A DNA stretch of 64,000 nucleotides from Gammaproteobacteria bacterium (GTDB lineage Bacteria; Pseudomonadota; Gammaproteobacteria; GRL18). The first letter of the stretch is position 1, and each line of letters opens with the position of its first letter. Shown in pieces: positions 55,703-64,000 of the stretch. The notes beneath the pieces are model-generated. The model was not told where the DNA came from. It searched no databases and worked only from the letters and a program-made list of their open reading frames with translations. The stretch spans positions 1 through 64,000 of the forward strand of contig JADGDG010000023.1 in assembly GCA_016744995.1 (NCBI GenBank). The letters run 5' to 3'. Both the position numbers and the translations under genes were made by a program.

Positions 55703-56056
55703 TTAAAATTCCAGACCATTTTCACGAGCTGCATCAGCCAGTGACTTGACACGTCCGTGGTATTTGAAACCACTTCTATCAAAAGCGACTTTAGTAATAC
55801 CCGCTTCTTTTGCTTTTTCAGCGATTGCTTTACCGACAACAACTGCCGCATCACAATTACCCGTGTATTTCACTTCTGATTTAATAGAAGCCTGGGCAGT
55901 ATTGACTGCTGCAATTACTTCAGAACCATTAGGCGCAATAACCTGAGCATAAATATGTCTTGGTGTTTTATGAATAGTCAGACGGTTAACCGCTAACTCT
56001 TTAATCTTTGCACGCGCTCTACGAGAACGACGTAAACGTTTTTCTTTCTTATCCAT
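55703..56056 (-). CDS. rplR: 50S ribosomal protein L18
   Basis: A 117-residue 5S rRNA-binding protein. I choose the ATG at 56056 over a GTG three bases upstream. The sequence [20 protein letters not shown] and the ending [20 protein letters not shown] are typical. It is 10 bp before rpsE. Confidence 0.97.
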   Translation of the reverse strand: MDKKEKRLRRSRRARAKIKELAVNRLTIHKTPRHIYAQVIAPNGSEVIAAVNTAQASIKSEVKYTGNCDAAVVVGKAIAEKAKEAGITKVAFDRSGFKYHGRVKSLADAARENGLEF

Positions 56057-56074
56057 CACATCAGCCCCTTAGTA

Positions 56075-56608
56075 CTACTTCTTCTTAGCTTCTTTACGAA
56101 CAACATGCTCATCAGTATAACGAACACCCTTACCTTTATATGGCTCTGGTGGACGATATGCGCGAATATCGGCAGCAACCTGTCCTACTTTCTGTTTATC
56201 AACACCACTGATAACAATTTCAGTCTGGCTCGGAGTTTCTGCAGTCACACCTTCAGGCAGTTGATGTGCTATCGGATGAGAGAAGCCCAGGCTTAAATCA
56301 ACTTTATTACCCTGTGCTTTTGCTCTATAACCAACACCAACCAATGTGAGTTTCTTTTGAAAACCCTCACTTACACCTTTCATCATATTTGTGACAAGAG
56401 ACTTCATGGTGCCTGTCAGTGCTTCACCCGCTCTATTTTTGGAATCAGCAGGTTTGAATGCTGCCAAACCGTCTTCAATCACTAATTCAACTGCTGAATT
56501 TAAATTCATCTGCAATTGACCTTTACTTCCTTTAACTGAAATTTCTTGTCCACTGAGGGAAATTTCAACACCGGAAGGAATAGCCACCGGCTTTGTTACT
56601 CTAGACAT
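56075..56608 (-). CDS. rplF: 50S ribosomal protein L6
   Basis: A 177-residue two-domain protein. [18 protein letters not shown] and the C-terminal signature [16 protein letters not shown] with VRKEAKKK are conserved. It lies next to the sarcin-ricin loop. A 117-bp gap separates it from rpsH, longer than usual, with no gene or strong hairpin seen. Confidence 0.98.
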   Translation of the reverse strand: MSRVTKPVAIPSGVEISLSGQEISVKGSKGQLQMNLNSAVELVIEDGLAAFKPADSKNRAGEALTGTMKSLVTNMMKGVSEGFQKKLTLVGVGYRAKAQGNKVDLSLGFSHPIAHQLPEGVTAETPSQTEIVISGVDKQKVGQVAADIRAYRPPEPYKGKGVRYTDEHVVRKEAKKK

Positions 56609-56725
56609 ATATTCACCTTATAGTGTCATAATTCTTGGTTTTACATTAAGGGGACTTAAAATCCTTCTCTTTTAACAAGAGTGACTCCAGTTTCCCCAAA
56701 CATAGTATTTCTTATGAAAGAAAGC

Positions 56726-57118
56726 TTATGCTACAAAACACAATACTTCGCCACCTTGCCCTATTTTTTTAGCTGCAGTATTAGTCATAACACCTTTTGA
56801 AGTAGAAACAATAGAAACACCCAATCCATCCCAAACTGTAGGGATCTCATTGGCTGACTTATATTGTCTAAGACCTGGTCTGCTGGCTCTTTTAATCAGT
56901 TCAATAACAGGTTTGCCCTGAAAATACTTAAGGTCAATTGTTAGAACTGGCTTTTTACTATCACTGACATTGTGAGCAAGAACAAAACCTTCTTCCTCAA
57001 GAACTTTGACGATAGCAACCTTCACTTTTGATGAAGGCATTGATACGTTTACTTTATTTGCAGCTAATGCATTTCTAATACGGGTTAGCATATCTGCAAT
57101 TGGATCACTCATGCTCAT
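56726..57118 (-). CDS. rpsH: 30S ribosomal protein S8
   Basis: A 130-residue protein. [20 protein letters not shown] (from the second Met, 57112) is the conserved N-terminus, and [15 protein letters not shown] and GEVLCFVA close it. In E. coli S8 represses the spc operon at the rplE start; this could apply here but was not resolved. The TTAG- to TTCT-type leader has no unusual structure. Confidence 0.97.
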   Translation of the reverse strand: MSMSDPIADMLTRIRNALAANKVNVSMPSSKVKVAIVKVLEEEGFVLAHNVSDSKKPVLTIDLKYFQGKPVIELIKRASRPGLRQYKSANEIPTVWDGLGVSIVSTSKGVMTNTAAKKIGQGGEVLCFVA

Positions 57119-57141
57119 AACTTTCTCCTAATTCCGTCTAA

Positions 57142-57447
57142 TTACCAACTGCCTTTACGCAAGCCTGGAACATCACCTTTCATAGTATGTTCACGTAATT
57201 TGTTTCTTGATAAACCAAATTTACGGAAAAAACCATGTGGACGACCGGTTATACGACAGCGATTACGCAGACGAACTGGAGAAGAGTTTCTAGGCAGTGC
57301 GTTGAATTTATCACGAGCTTCCTGTTGTTCTTCGTAAGTTGCTTTGGGATCAGACATAGCAACCTTCAATGCAGCTCTTTTAGCAGCATATTTCGCAACC
57401 ATTTTTTCGCGCTTTAGCTCGCGCTGTATCATTGATTGTTTTGCCAT
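57142..57447 (-). CDS. rpsN: 30S ribosomal protein S14
   Basis: A 101-residue protein of the long, Zn-free C-minus type: [20 protein letters not shown] at the start and [21 protein letters not shown], with [18 protein letters not shown] at the end. The Cys residues of the zinc form are missing. It lies four bases after rplE. Confidence 0.98.
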   Translation of the reverse strand: MAKQSMIQRELKREKMVAKYAAKRAALKVAMSDPKATYEEQQEARDKFNALPRNSSPVRLRNRCRITGRPHGFFRKFGLSRNKLREHTMKGDVPGLRKGSW

Positions 57448-57451
57448 CTGA

Positions 57452-58003
57452 CTATCCTTTTTTATCTGCTTTTAATGGGAAGTTAAACGCTTTTAACAGA
57501 GCCTTTGCTTCATCATTAGTTTTAGCGGTTGTTGTAATAGTAATATCCATACCACGTAACTTATCAATTTTATCGTAGTCAATTTCAGGGAAGATGATTT
57601 GTTCTTTCACACCCATGCTGAAGTTACCACGACCATCAAATGACTTTGGATTTAATCCACGAAAGTCACGGATACGAGGAATAGAAATACTGATCAAGCG
57701 CTCAAGAAATTGATACATTCTTTCTCTGCGCAGAGTTACTTTGCAACCAATAGGATAATCATCACGGATTTTAAACCCTGCGATAGACTTTCTAGCTTTA
57801 GTAACAACAGGCTTCTGACCAGAAATCTTGGTCATATCACCAACTGCATGCTCAATAATTTTTTTATCACCAATTGCTTCACCAAGCCCCATATTCAGGG
57901 TTATTTTGGTAATTTTAGGAACTTCCATTACACTTTTGTAATTGAATTCCTTTTGTAGCTTAGCTACAACTGTGTCTTTATAAAACGTTTGTAAAGTTGC
58001 CAT
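57452..58003 (-). CDS. rplE: 50S ribosomal protein L5
   Basis: A 183-residue 5S rRNA-binding protein. [29 protein letters not shown] and [24 protein letters not shown] are L5 signatures. An 83-bp gap before it (to rplX) is the place of S8 feedback control in E. coli. Confidence 0.98.
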   Translation of the reverse strand: MATLQTFYKDTVVAKLQKEFNYKSVMEVPKITKITLNMGLGEAIGDKKIIEHAVGDMTKISGQKPVVTKARKSIAGFKIRDDYPIGCKVTLRRERMYQFLERLISISIPRIRDFRGLNPKSFDGRGNFSMGVKEQIIFPEIDYDKIDKLRGMDITITTTAKTNDEAKALLKAFNFPLKADKKG

Positions 58004-58086
58004 TTTGAACGTGTCCTAATTCTTTTAAAAAAAAGAGTTTATTAGCAAGGAGTTATTAAATCACAAATCTTAAAGCAGAAGCTCGC

Positions 58087-58401
58087 TTACGCAATCACTT
58101 CTTTATCAGATTTATAAAAACGGACTTTTTTTCCATCTTCAAGAAATTTAACACCTACACGGTCAGCTTTACCTGTTGCAGCATTAAAAATTGCTACATT
58201 AGAGATATCAAGCGGCATTGCTTTATCAATAATACCTCCTGTTTCTCCAGCATTAGGATTTGCTTTAACATGTTTCTTAGCGATATTTACATTAGGTATA
58301 ATAACCTTCTTGTCACCAACAAACGCGTCAATCTGACCTCGCTTACCTTTATCTTTTCCGGCGATAACAATAACTTCATCACCTGTTCTTAACTTACGCA
58401 T
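58087..58401 (-). CDS. rplX: 50S ribosomal protein L24
   Basis: A 104-residue KOW-domain protein. I choose the ATG at 58401 rather than a GTG three bases upstream. [22 protein letters not shown] and [19 protein letters not shown] are typical. It starts 154 bp after rplN's stop, a longer gap than usual, in which I see no gene. Confidence 0.97.
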   Translation of the reverse strand: MRKLRTGDEVIVIAGKDKGKRGQIDAFVGDKKVIIPNVNIAKKHVKANPNAGETGGIIDKAMPLDISNVAIFNAATGKADRVGVKFLEDGKKVRFYKSDKEVIA

Positions 58402-58554
58402 CACTTTCTCTCTTACGTCTTTTTAATAATGATCACTCCCAAGCTAACCAACTCACGTTGACTAATCAGGTGATATCACTACTAAAGTGCATCTAAATCA
58501 TTTATTTTCTTAATTAATCAGGTCGCTTTGACTGCGACTGTCGAAAACAAGAAA

Positions 58555-58923
58555 TTAAAGTACTTCAGGTGCTAATGAAATAATTTTCATGAACTTTTCA
58601 TTACGAAGTTCACGGGTAACTGGACCAAAGATCCGAGTACCGATTGGCTGATGTGAAGCATTCAGCAAAACTGCTGCATTACTATCAAAACGAATCAAAG
58701 AACCATCGGGACGGCGAACACCTTTTGTTGTACGAACAACAACAGCATTATATACGTCACCTTTCTTAACTTTGCCGCGAGGCATCGCTTCTTTGATGCT
58801 ACATTTGATAATATCACCCACACGAGCATATCTTCTATGAGAACCACCAAGAACCTTAATACACTGGATTCTTCGAGCCCCACTGTTGTCGGCAACATCA
58901 AGTACCGTTTGCATCTGAATCAT
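58555..58923 (-). CDS. rplN: 50S ribosomal protein L14
   Basis: A 122-residue protein, first gene of the spc operon. [32 protein letters not shown] and [10 protein letters not shown] are signature sequences. It follows a promoter with an extended -10 element placed inside an inverted repeat. Confidence 0.98.
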   Translation of the reverse strand: MIQMQTVLDVADNSGARRIQCIKVLGGSHRRYARVGDIIKCSIKEAMPRGKVKKGDVYNAVVVRTTKGVRRPDGSLIRFDSNAAVLLNASHQPIGTRIFGPVTRELRNEKFMKIISLAPEVL

Positions 58924-58979
58924 TGTTAATCTCCAAACAATGCTAATTCGGCGCTACTTAAATAAGCACAATCATGCCG

Positions 58980-59020
58980 AACCAAGAAAGCCAAACATTA
59001 TAGCATGGCTTTTCTTGGTT
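58980..59020 (-). promoter_or_regulatory. spc promoter with its -10 box in a hairpin loop
   Basis: On the minus strand TGCTATAATG provides an extended -10 (TATAAT at 59002-58997). The weak -35 candidate, GTACAA or TGTACA, lies 17-18 bp upstream. The arms AACCAAGAAAGCCA (58980-58993) and TGGCTTTTCTTGGTT (59006-59020; one extra T) enclose it in a 12-base loop. A second TATAAT lies at 59038-59033. E. coli also has its spc promoter between rpsQ and rplN. Confidence 0.7.
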
Positions 59021-59099
59021 TGTACAGTTGATATTATACTATGCTTATTTTAAAGCGCTTACTGACTAAGACAGGACATTTAATAAATGCCGCTATTAC

Positions 59100-59369
59100 T
59101 TAGATTGCTTTATTGACAACTTCGACAAGTGCCCAGGACTTAGTCTTGGACATCGGACGACACTCAGCAATGGTGACTATATCACCAATACCACATTCGT
59201 TGTTTTCATCATGAACATGAAGTTTAGTTGAACGCTTTATGTATTTACCATAAAGCGGGTGCTTAACTTTACGCTCAATCATCACGGTAGCGGTTTTATC
59301 CATTTTATCACTCAGGACAACACCTTGAACCGTTCTTTGTTTGTTATCTTCGCTCATTTTTTCACTCAC
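59100..59369 (-). CDS. rpsQ: 30S ribosomal protein S17
   Basis: An 89-residue protein. [26 protein letters not shown] and [18 protein letters not shown] are S17 signatures. It is the last gene of the S10 operon; the 176-bp gap after it contains the spc promoter. Confidence 0.97.
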   Translation of the reverse strand: MSEKMSEDNKQRTVQGVVLSDKMDKTATVMIERKVKHPLYGKYIKRSTKLHVHDENNECGIGDIVTIAECRPMSKTKSWALVEVVNKAI

Positions 59370-59381
59370 AATTAATACCTG

Positions 59382-59582
59382 TTACTTTGAACTTAGAACG
59401 GTTTTTACGCGTGCAATATTACGTCTAACCAGTTTAAAAAGGTGAGGATTGACTTGTTGGCCACTACCCTGTCCCATTCTCAGGTTAAACTGTTCTTTAC
59501 GCAGTTCATGCAAAGTTTCAGTCAGTTCTTCAGGAGACTTGCTTTGCAAATCACTTGCTTTTAGTTTATTTTCACTGCTCAT
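59382..59582 (-). CDS. rpmC: 50S ribosomal protein L29
   Basis: A 66-residue protein with the L29 pattern [25 protein letters not shown] and NIARVKTVL. It abuts rplP directly and lies near the tunnel exit in the 50S subunit. Confidence 0.97.
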   Translation of the reverse strand: MSSENKLKASDLQSKSPEELTETLHELRKEQFNLRMGQGSGQQVNPHLFKLVRRNIARVKTVLSSK

Positions 59583-59996
59583 TTACATCACCGTACGCTT
59601 AACAAATGTTGTAGCACAAGGCAGCTTTGCAGCAGCAAGTTTAAATGCTTCACGTGCCAACTCTTCAGTGACACCTTCCATTTCATACAGCATTGAACCT
59701 GGCTGGACTTGGGCAACCCAATATTCCACGCTGCCTTTACCTTTACCTTGTCTTACTTCTAGTGGTTTCTTTGAAATCGGCTTGTCTGGAAAGACACGGA
59801 TCCAAATTTTACCACCACGTTTAATATGACGAGTCATTGCACGACGTGCGGCTTCAATCTGACGTGCAGTCAAACGACCGCGAGACGTAGATTTTAGACC
59901 GTATTCGCCAAAACTCACTTTATTTCCTGTGGCAGCAAGCCCGCGATTGCGGCCCTTAAACTGCTTTCGGAATTTTGTTCTTTTTGGTTGAAGCAT
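59583..59996 (-). CDS. rplP: 50S ribosomal protein L16
   Basis: A 137-residue protein. [53 protein letters not shown] and [16 protein letters not shown] are all conserved. L16 helps to form the peptidyl-transferase A site. Confidence 0.98.
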   Translation of the reverse strand: MLQPKRTKFRKQFKGRNRGLAATGNKVSFGEYGLKSTSRGRLTARQIEAARRAMTRHIKRGGKIWIRVFPDKPISKKPLEVRQGKGKGSVEYWVAQVQPGSMLYEMEGVTEELAREAFKLAAAKLPCATTFVKRTVM

Positions 59997-60075
59997 TGTC
60001 TAACCCTTCTAGTTTGTTCCTGATGAGTTTTTAACCGAATTGGATCACTTCAAATCGGTTAAAAGCTTACTGGTT

Positions 60076-60759
60076 TCATTTTGATTCAGCTGGTTTTCTT
60101 GAAAGAAGCTTATCTCTCATCACTGATTCAGTGTCCAGAATCTCACCTTTGAATATCCATACTTTTACGCCAATAATGCCGTAAGTGGTATTCGCTTCTG
60201 CTGTACCATAATCAACATCAGCACGGAATGTATGCAGAGGCACACGGCCTTCTCGATACCACTCAGCACGTGCGATTTCAGCACCGTTTAAACGACCAGA
60301 AACATTAATTTTAATACCCTGCGCACCTAAACGCATAGCATTTGTTACTGAACGCTTCATCGCACGACGGAACATAATACGACGTTCTAACTGTTGTGCA
60401 ACACTTTGCGCAACCAGAACCGCATCAACTTCAGGCTTACGAATTTCTTCAATATTGATATGCACTGGAATACCCATCATTTTTGCGACAGCTACTTTCA
60501 GTTTTTCAATATCTTCACCTTTTTTACCAATCACAATGCCTGGACGGGCTGTATGAATGGTAATTCTGGCGTTGTGCGCCGGACGATCAATCTGAATACG
60601 ACTGACTGAAGCATGAGCCAATTTCTTTTCCAGAAATGCACGCACTTCAATATCCTTATTCAGAAAATCGGCGTAGTCTTTAGAACTGGCATACCATTTA
60701 GATGTCCAGTCTTTAATAATTCCCAGGCGAATGCCAATTGGGTGTACTTTCTGTCCCAT
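60076..60759 (-). CDS. rpsC: 30S ribosomal protein S3
   Basis: A 227-residue KH-domain protein. [34 protein letters not shown] (KH loop) and [22 protein letters not shown] are signatures. It lies 15 bp after rplV. Confidence 0.98.
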   Translation of the reverse strand: MGQKVHPIGIRLGIIKDWTSKWYASSKDYADFLNKDIEVRAFLEKKLAHASVSRIQIDRPAHNARITIHTARPGIVIGKKGEDIEKLKVAVAKMMGIPVHINIEEIRKPEVDAVLVAQSVAQQLERRIMFRRAMKRSVTNAMRLGAQGIKINVSGRLNGAEIARAEWYREGRVPLHTFRADVDYGTAEANTTYGIIGVKVWIFKGEILDTESVMRDKLLSRKPAESK

Positions 60760-60774
60760 TATTCTGCTCCGCTA

Positions 60775-61107
60775 TTATCTATCAGTAACTTTCACGACGA
60801 CGTGACTGGTGCGTTTTAAAATTCTATTACCACGACCCTTGGCACGAGGCTGCATACGTTTGTATGTAGGACCTTCATCGACAAATATTGTTGAAACTTT
60901 CAATTCATCAATATCTGCACCCTCATTGTGCTCAGCATTGGCAATAGCTGACTCAAGCACCTTCTTGATAATAACTGCAGCTTTTTTAGGACTGTATGCT
61001 AATAGCTCGAGTGCTGCTTCTACTGGCTTGTTACGGATCTGATCAGCGACCAGGCGCATTTTTTGAGCAGAAATCATAGCATTTCTTAATTTTGCTTGAA
61101 CTTCCAT
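60775..61107 (-). CDS. rplV: 50S ribosomal protein L22
   Basis: A 110-residue protein lining the exit tunnel. [33 protein letters not shown] and [17 protein letters not shown] are typical. It lies five bases after rpsS. Confidence 0.98.
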   Translation of the reverse strand: MEVQAKLRNAMISAQKMRLVADQIRNKPVEAALELLAYSPKKAAVIIKKVLESAIANAEHNEGADIDELKVSTIFVDEGPTYKRMQPRAKGRGNRILKRTSHVVVKVTDR

Positions 61108-61112
61108 AATGC

Positions 61113-61385
61113 TTACCTTGTCTTCTTATCTGCAACGTGGCCGCGGAATGTTCTTGTAGGAACCATTTCGCCTAACTTATGACCAACCATGTTTTCATTG
61201 ATTAATACCGGTACGTGCTGGCGACCGTTGTGCACTGCGATAGTTAAACCAACCATCTCAGGCATAACCATTGAACGACGAGACCAGGTCTTAACTGGTT
61301 TACGATCATTAGTTTCAACTGCCTTGAGCACCTTTTTCATCAAGTGACCATCAATAAATGGTCCTTTTTTAATTGAACGTGGCAC
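61113..61385 (-). CDS. rpsS: 30S ribosomal protein S19
   Basis: A 90-residue protein with the S19 pattern [41 protein letters not shown] and [15 protein letters not shown]. It lies 22 bp after rplB. Confidence 0.98.
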   Translation of the reverse strand: MPRSIKKGPFIDGHLMKKVLKAVETNDRKPVKTWSRRSMVMPEMVGLTIAVHNGRQHVPVLINENMVGHKLGEMVPTRTFRGHVADKKTR

Positions 61386-61407
61386 TATTAATACTCCTTA
61401 ATAACGA

Positions 61408-62235
61408 TTATTTTTTATTACGACGACGTACAATAAACTTATCAGTACGTTTATTACTACGTGTCTTATAACCCTTAGTCGGAGTACCCCATGGAGAAAC
61501 CGGATGACGGCCTCCTGATGTACGCCCTTCACCACCACCATGTGGATGGTCAACCGGGTTCATAGCAACACCACGAACTGTTGGACGAATACCTCTCCAA
61601 CGTGTCGCTCCAGCTTTACCGAGTTTACGTAGACTATGTTCAGAGTTACTGACTTCACCAATCGTTGCTTTACAATCGACATGAATTCTTCTCATCTCAC
61701 CGGAACGTAATCGAACCGAAACATAAGAACCTTCACGTGCAACTAGTTGAGCTGAAGTACCGGCACTGCGTGCAATTTGTGCACCCTTGCCAGGCTTCAT
61801 TTCAATACAATGAACGGTTGATCCAACCGGAATATCACGCAACTGCATGGCATTACCCGGCTTGATATCAGCCTCACTACCAGAGTGTATCGGCGAACCT
61901 GCAGATACACCCTTTGGTGCAATAATATAACGACGTTCACCATCAGCATATAAAACTAATGCCAGATGTGCCGTTCTATTAGGATCGTATTCCAGACGTT
62001 CCACTTTTCCTGGAATGCCGTCTTTGTTGCGTTTAAAATCAACAATACGATAATGTTGTTTGTGACCGCCGCCAATATGACGCGTAGTAATACGCCCATT
62101 ATTGTTACGACCACCTGATTTTGACTTCTTAGCGAGCAGAGGTGCATGACCTGAGCCTTTATGTAGGCCTTCGGTTTGAATGCGAACTACAAAACGACGC
62201 CCTGCTGAAGTTGGTTTGCTTTTTATTACAGCCAT
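61408..62235 (-). CDS. rplB: 50S ribosomal protein L2
   Basis: A 275-residue primary 23S-binding protein. [21 protein letters not shown] and the C-terminal [17 protein letters not shown], with its His required for peptidyl transfer, are conserved. Confidence 0.98.
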   Translation of the reverse strand: MAVIKSKPTSAGRRFVVRIQTEGLHKGSGHAPLLAKKSKSGGRNNNGRITTRHIGGGHKQHYRIVDFKRNKDGIPGKVERLEYDPNRTAHLALVLYADGERRYIIAPKGVSAGSPIHSGSEADIKPGNAMQLRDIPVGSTVHCIEMKPGKGAQIARSAGTSAQLVAREGSYVSVRLRSGEMRRIHVDCKATIGEVSNSEHSLRKLGKAGATRWRGIRPTVRGVAMNPVDHPHGGGEGRTSGGRHPVSPWGTPTKGYKTRSNKRTDKFIVRRRNKK

Positions 62236-62261
62236 TTCTAATTACCTCAACTTTAGCCCGG

Positions 62262-62558
62262 CTACTCGCCCGACATCATTTCAATGGTTGAACCTTCTGC
62301 TAGAGTAACATACGCTTTTTTCCAGTCTTTACGACGACCGTTCTTCTGGCCAAAACGTTTAACTTTACCCTTTGCAATGCTTGTCTGTACTTTTGACACT
62401 TTAACATCAAAAACACTTTCAACTGCTTTTTTTATTTCTGGTTTTTTTGCATCAATAGCAACTTTGAAAACATATTGATTATTGTTTTCTGCATTGAGTG
62501 CACTTTTTTCAGAAACATGCGGAGCAACTAATACTGTGAAGATACGTTCCTGATTCAT
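62262..62558 (-). CDS. rplW: 50S ribosomal protein L23
   Basis: A 98-residue exit-site protein. [26 protein letters not shown] and [15 protein letters not shown] are typical. Its ATG overlaps the rplD stop by 4 bp. Confidence 0.97.
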   Translation of the reverse strand: MNQERIFTVLVAPHVSEKSALNAENNNQYVFKVAIDAKKPEIKKAVESVFDVKVSKVQTSIAKGKVKRFGQKNGRRKDWKKAYVTLAEGSTIEMMSGE

Positions 62559-63175
62559 TTGAGCATCTCCTCAATTTTCTTAACAGCATCAGCTGTCATA
62601 ATAACTTTTTCGTAACGAACCAGACTGACAGGATTAACATGCTGAGCATCTGTATATTCGATATTGATCAAATTTCTTGAAGAAAGATAAATGTTTTGAT
62701 CAAAATCCTGAGTTACGATGAGTGCATTTTGACAACCAAGTGCTTTTAGCTGGTCTGCAAGTTCTTTTGTCTTGGGACCTTCCATTTTAAGATCTGACAA
62801 AATAACCAGACGATCATTTCGAACCAGTTCAGAAACAATTGATACCATTGCACTGCGATACATTTTACGATTCACTTTTTGTGAAAAGTCACGATTACTT
62901 GCCGCAAATGTTGTACCACCACTACGCCATATTGGACTGCGTATAGTTCCAGAACGAGCACGACCCGTACCTTTCTGACGCCATGGTTTTGCACCACCGC
63001 CACTTACTGCAGAGCGATTTTTTTGAGCTTTAGTTCCAGAGCGGGCACCTGCTAAATAAGCAGTGACAACTTGATGGATCAGGGCTTCATTGAAATCCTT
63101 ATTGAATGTTTCTTCAGATACTTCTACCGTCTTTTTAGAGGCTTTACCTGAAGCTGTTGTTAAATTCAGTTCCAT
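62555..63175 (-). CDS. rplD: 50S ribosomal protein L4
   Basis: A 206-residue protein. The loop [31 protein letters not shown] reaches into the exit tunnel and is conserved. In E. coli L4 feeds back on the S10 operon leader; that leader is outside or at the edge of this window. Confidence 0.97.
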   Translation of the reverse strand: MELNLTTASGKASKKTVEVSEETFNKDFNEALIHQVVTAYLAGARSGTKAQKNRSAVSGGGAKPWRQKGTGRARSGTIRSPIWRSGGTTFAASNRDFSQKVNRKMYRSAMVSIVSELVRNDRLVILSDLKMEGPKTKELADQLKALGCQNALIVTQDFDQNIYLSSRNLINIEYTDAQHVNPVSLVRYEKVIMTADAVKKIEEMLK

Positions 63176-63186
63176 TTAAATATCCT

Positions 63187-63837
63187 CTATTCTGCAGCTG
63201 CAGATTGTTTTTTAACAGCAGGCTTAATGATGACATCTGAATTTTTAGCGCCAGGAATTCCACCCTTAACTAAGATCAGATTTTTTTCAACATCAACGCG
63301 TATGACTTCGATATTCTGGATGGTGCGCTGTGCTGCACCCATATGTCCAGACATTTTTTTGCCTTTAAATACGCGACCCGGAGTCTGGTTCTGACCAATT
63401 GAACCATTCGAACGGTGAGAAACAGAGTTACCGTGAGTCATATCCTGACGATGAAAATTGTGACGTTTGATACCACCTTGAAAACCTTTACCAATTGAGA
63501 TGCCTGTGACATCAACAATTTGACCAGCTTCAAAAATATCCGCTTTAATTTCCGAACCCGGAGTGAACTCAGCATCTTCGTCTAAACGAAATTCAACTGT
63601 TTTACGACCGGCTTCAACGCCTGCTTTTGCAAAATGTCCTGCAGCAGCTTTGTTCACGCGTGTTGCGCGACGACTTCCTACGGTAACCTGAATTGCATTG
63701 TAACCATCGGTAGCACTGGTTTTAACCTGTGTTACACGATTAGGCTCCATTTCAAGTACTGTAACAGGGATAGAATCTCCCTGCTCCGTAAAGATACGGG
63801 TCATACCCACTTTACGGCCTACTAAACCTAAACTCAT
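63187..63837 (-). CDS. rplC: 50S ribosomal protein L3
   Basis: A 216-residue protein. [51 protein letters not shown] and [19 protein letters not shown] are conserved L3 sequences. It has AGAGGAAAATAAA before the ATG. rpsJ, normally directly upstream, is not visible in the 163 bases to the window end. Confidence 0.97.
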   Translation of the reverse strand: MSLGLVGRKVGMTRIFTEQGDSIPVTVLEMEPNRVTQVKTSATDGYNAIQVTVGSRRATRVNKAAAGHFAKAGVEAGRKTVEFRLDEDAEFTPGSEIKADIFEAGQIVDVTGISIGKGFQGGIKRHNFHRQDMTHGNSVSHRSNGSIGQNQTPGRVFKGKKMSGHMGAAQRTIQNIEVIRVDVEKNLILVKGGIPGAKNSDVIIKPAVKKQSAAAE

Positions 63838-63894
63838 TTTATTTTCCTCTGCAATTTGCTATTAATATTTGCTTTAGTCAGCTAAATTGCAATT

Positions 63895-63924
63895 TGTGCA
63901 TAAATTTCGGTTGATTTATGCTCA
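63895..63924 (-). promoter_or_regulatory. Hairpin upstream of rplC
   Basis: GCATAAAT (63898-63905) pairs with ATTTATGC (63914-63921); after one mismatch, TTG/CAA adds three pairs. A weak minus-strand promoter-like pair TTGAGC-17-TATGCA overlaps it. It lies 60 bp before rplC. Confidence 0.4.
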
Positions 63925-64000
63925 ATCATTTTAATAAAAACCATATTCTACAGACTAAATCATGACCGATTCAGCTCTATCAAAGATAGAATAGCCTTCA

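Noticed and set aside
55693..55854. 54-residue extension of S5
   Set aside because: It overlaps rplR in another frame and has no family counterpart.

Overview
The window is chromosomal DNA from an AT-rich gammaproteobacterium. The evidence is a complete, canonically ordered S10-spc-alpha ribosomal protein block, a uvrA and a yajR-type transporter beside rplQ, gammaproteobacterial RND pumps and NodT-type outer-membrane factors, and an AT-rich base composition. I cannot name the genus from sequence alone. Two-component systems and periplasmic haem proteins are plentiful, which suggests a free-living, redox-versatile, probably aquatic cell.

Layout. (1) 1-2.7 kb is a graveyard of mobile and defence genes: two degenerate 3' ends of an IS200-like (Y1) transposase-type gene in tandem, a probable 5' fragment of a group II intron, a TIR-domain gene killed by one nonsense codon, and a frameshifted N-terminal piece of an integron-type integrase. 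(2) 2.7-13.3 kb is a urea-uptake locus. A very large hybrid kinase (NCS1 permease fused to histidine kinase and receiver) and a LuxR-type regulator diverge from urtABCDE. (3) 13.3-16.6 kb holds a LysR regulator, a DJ-1/PfpI protein, an exported acetolactate-decarboxylase-like protein and a lipoprotein truncated globin. (4) 16.6-23.8 kb holds a DUF1835 protein, an exported GlcG/HbpS protein, a LysR regulator, a small membrane protein, a membrane-anchored dihaem peroxidase, an MFS transporter and a DUF3050 protein. (5) 23.9-31.6 kb is one tightly overlapping operon: NodT-type outer-membrane factor, membrane fusion protein, RND pump, OmpR-type regulator and histidine kinase. (6) 31.7-37.9 kb is a very AT-rich pair: a kinase with four periplasmic solute-binding domains and a receiver-PAS-PAS-HD-GYP phosphodiesterase. 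(7) 38.4-40.1 kb is a PerR/Fur-family regulator and a periplasmic dihaem cytochrome c peroxidase with a perfect 7-1-7 PerR-like box in its promoter. (8) 40.3-45.2 kb is a TetR-controlled second RND pump without its own outer-membrane factor. (9) 45.3-49.6 kb is yajR and uvrA, divergent. (10) 49.7-63.8 kb is rplQ back to rplC on the minus strand, including rpmJ and rpmD.

How the parts fit. The urea system couples a transporter-like sensor to an ABC importer; an intercistronic hairpin after urtA may set binding protein to permease stoichiometry. The peroxide-responsive regulator, two dihaem peroxidases, the exported globin and GlcG suggest envelope peroxide, NO or haem handling. The HD-GYP partner of the four-binding-domain kinase suggests control of cyclic-di-GMP by periplasmic small molecules. 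In the ribosomal block, the -10 boxes of the promoters in front of rplN and rpsM each lie inside the loop of a strong inverted repeat, so only read-through RNA can form the complete hairpin. No CRISPR array, tRNA or rRNA was found.
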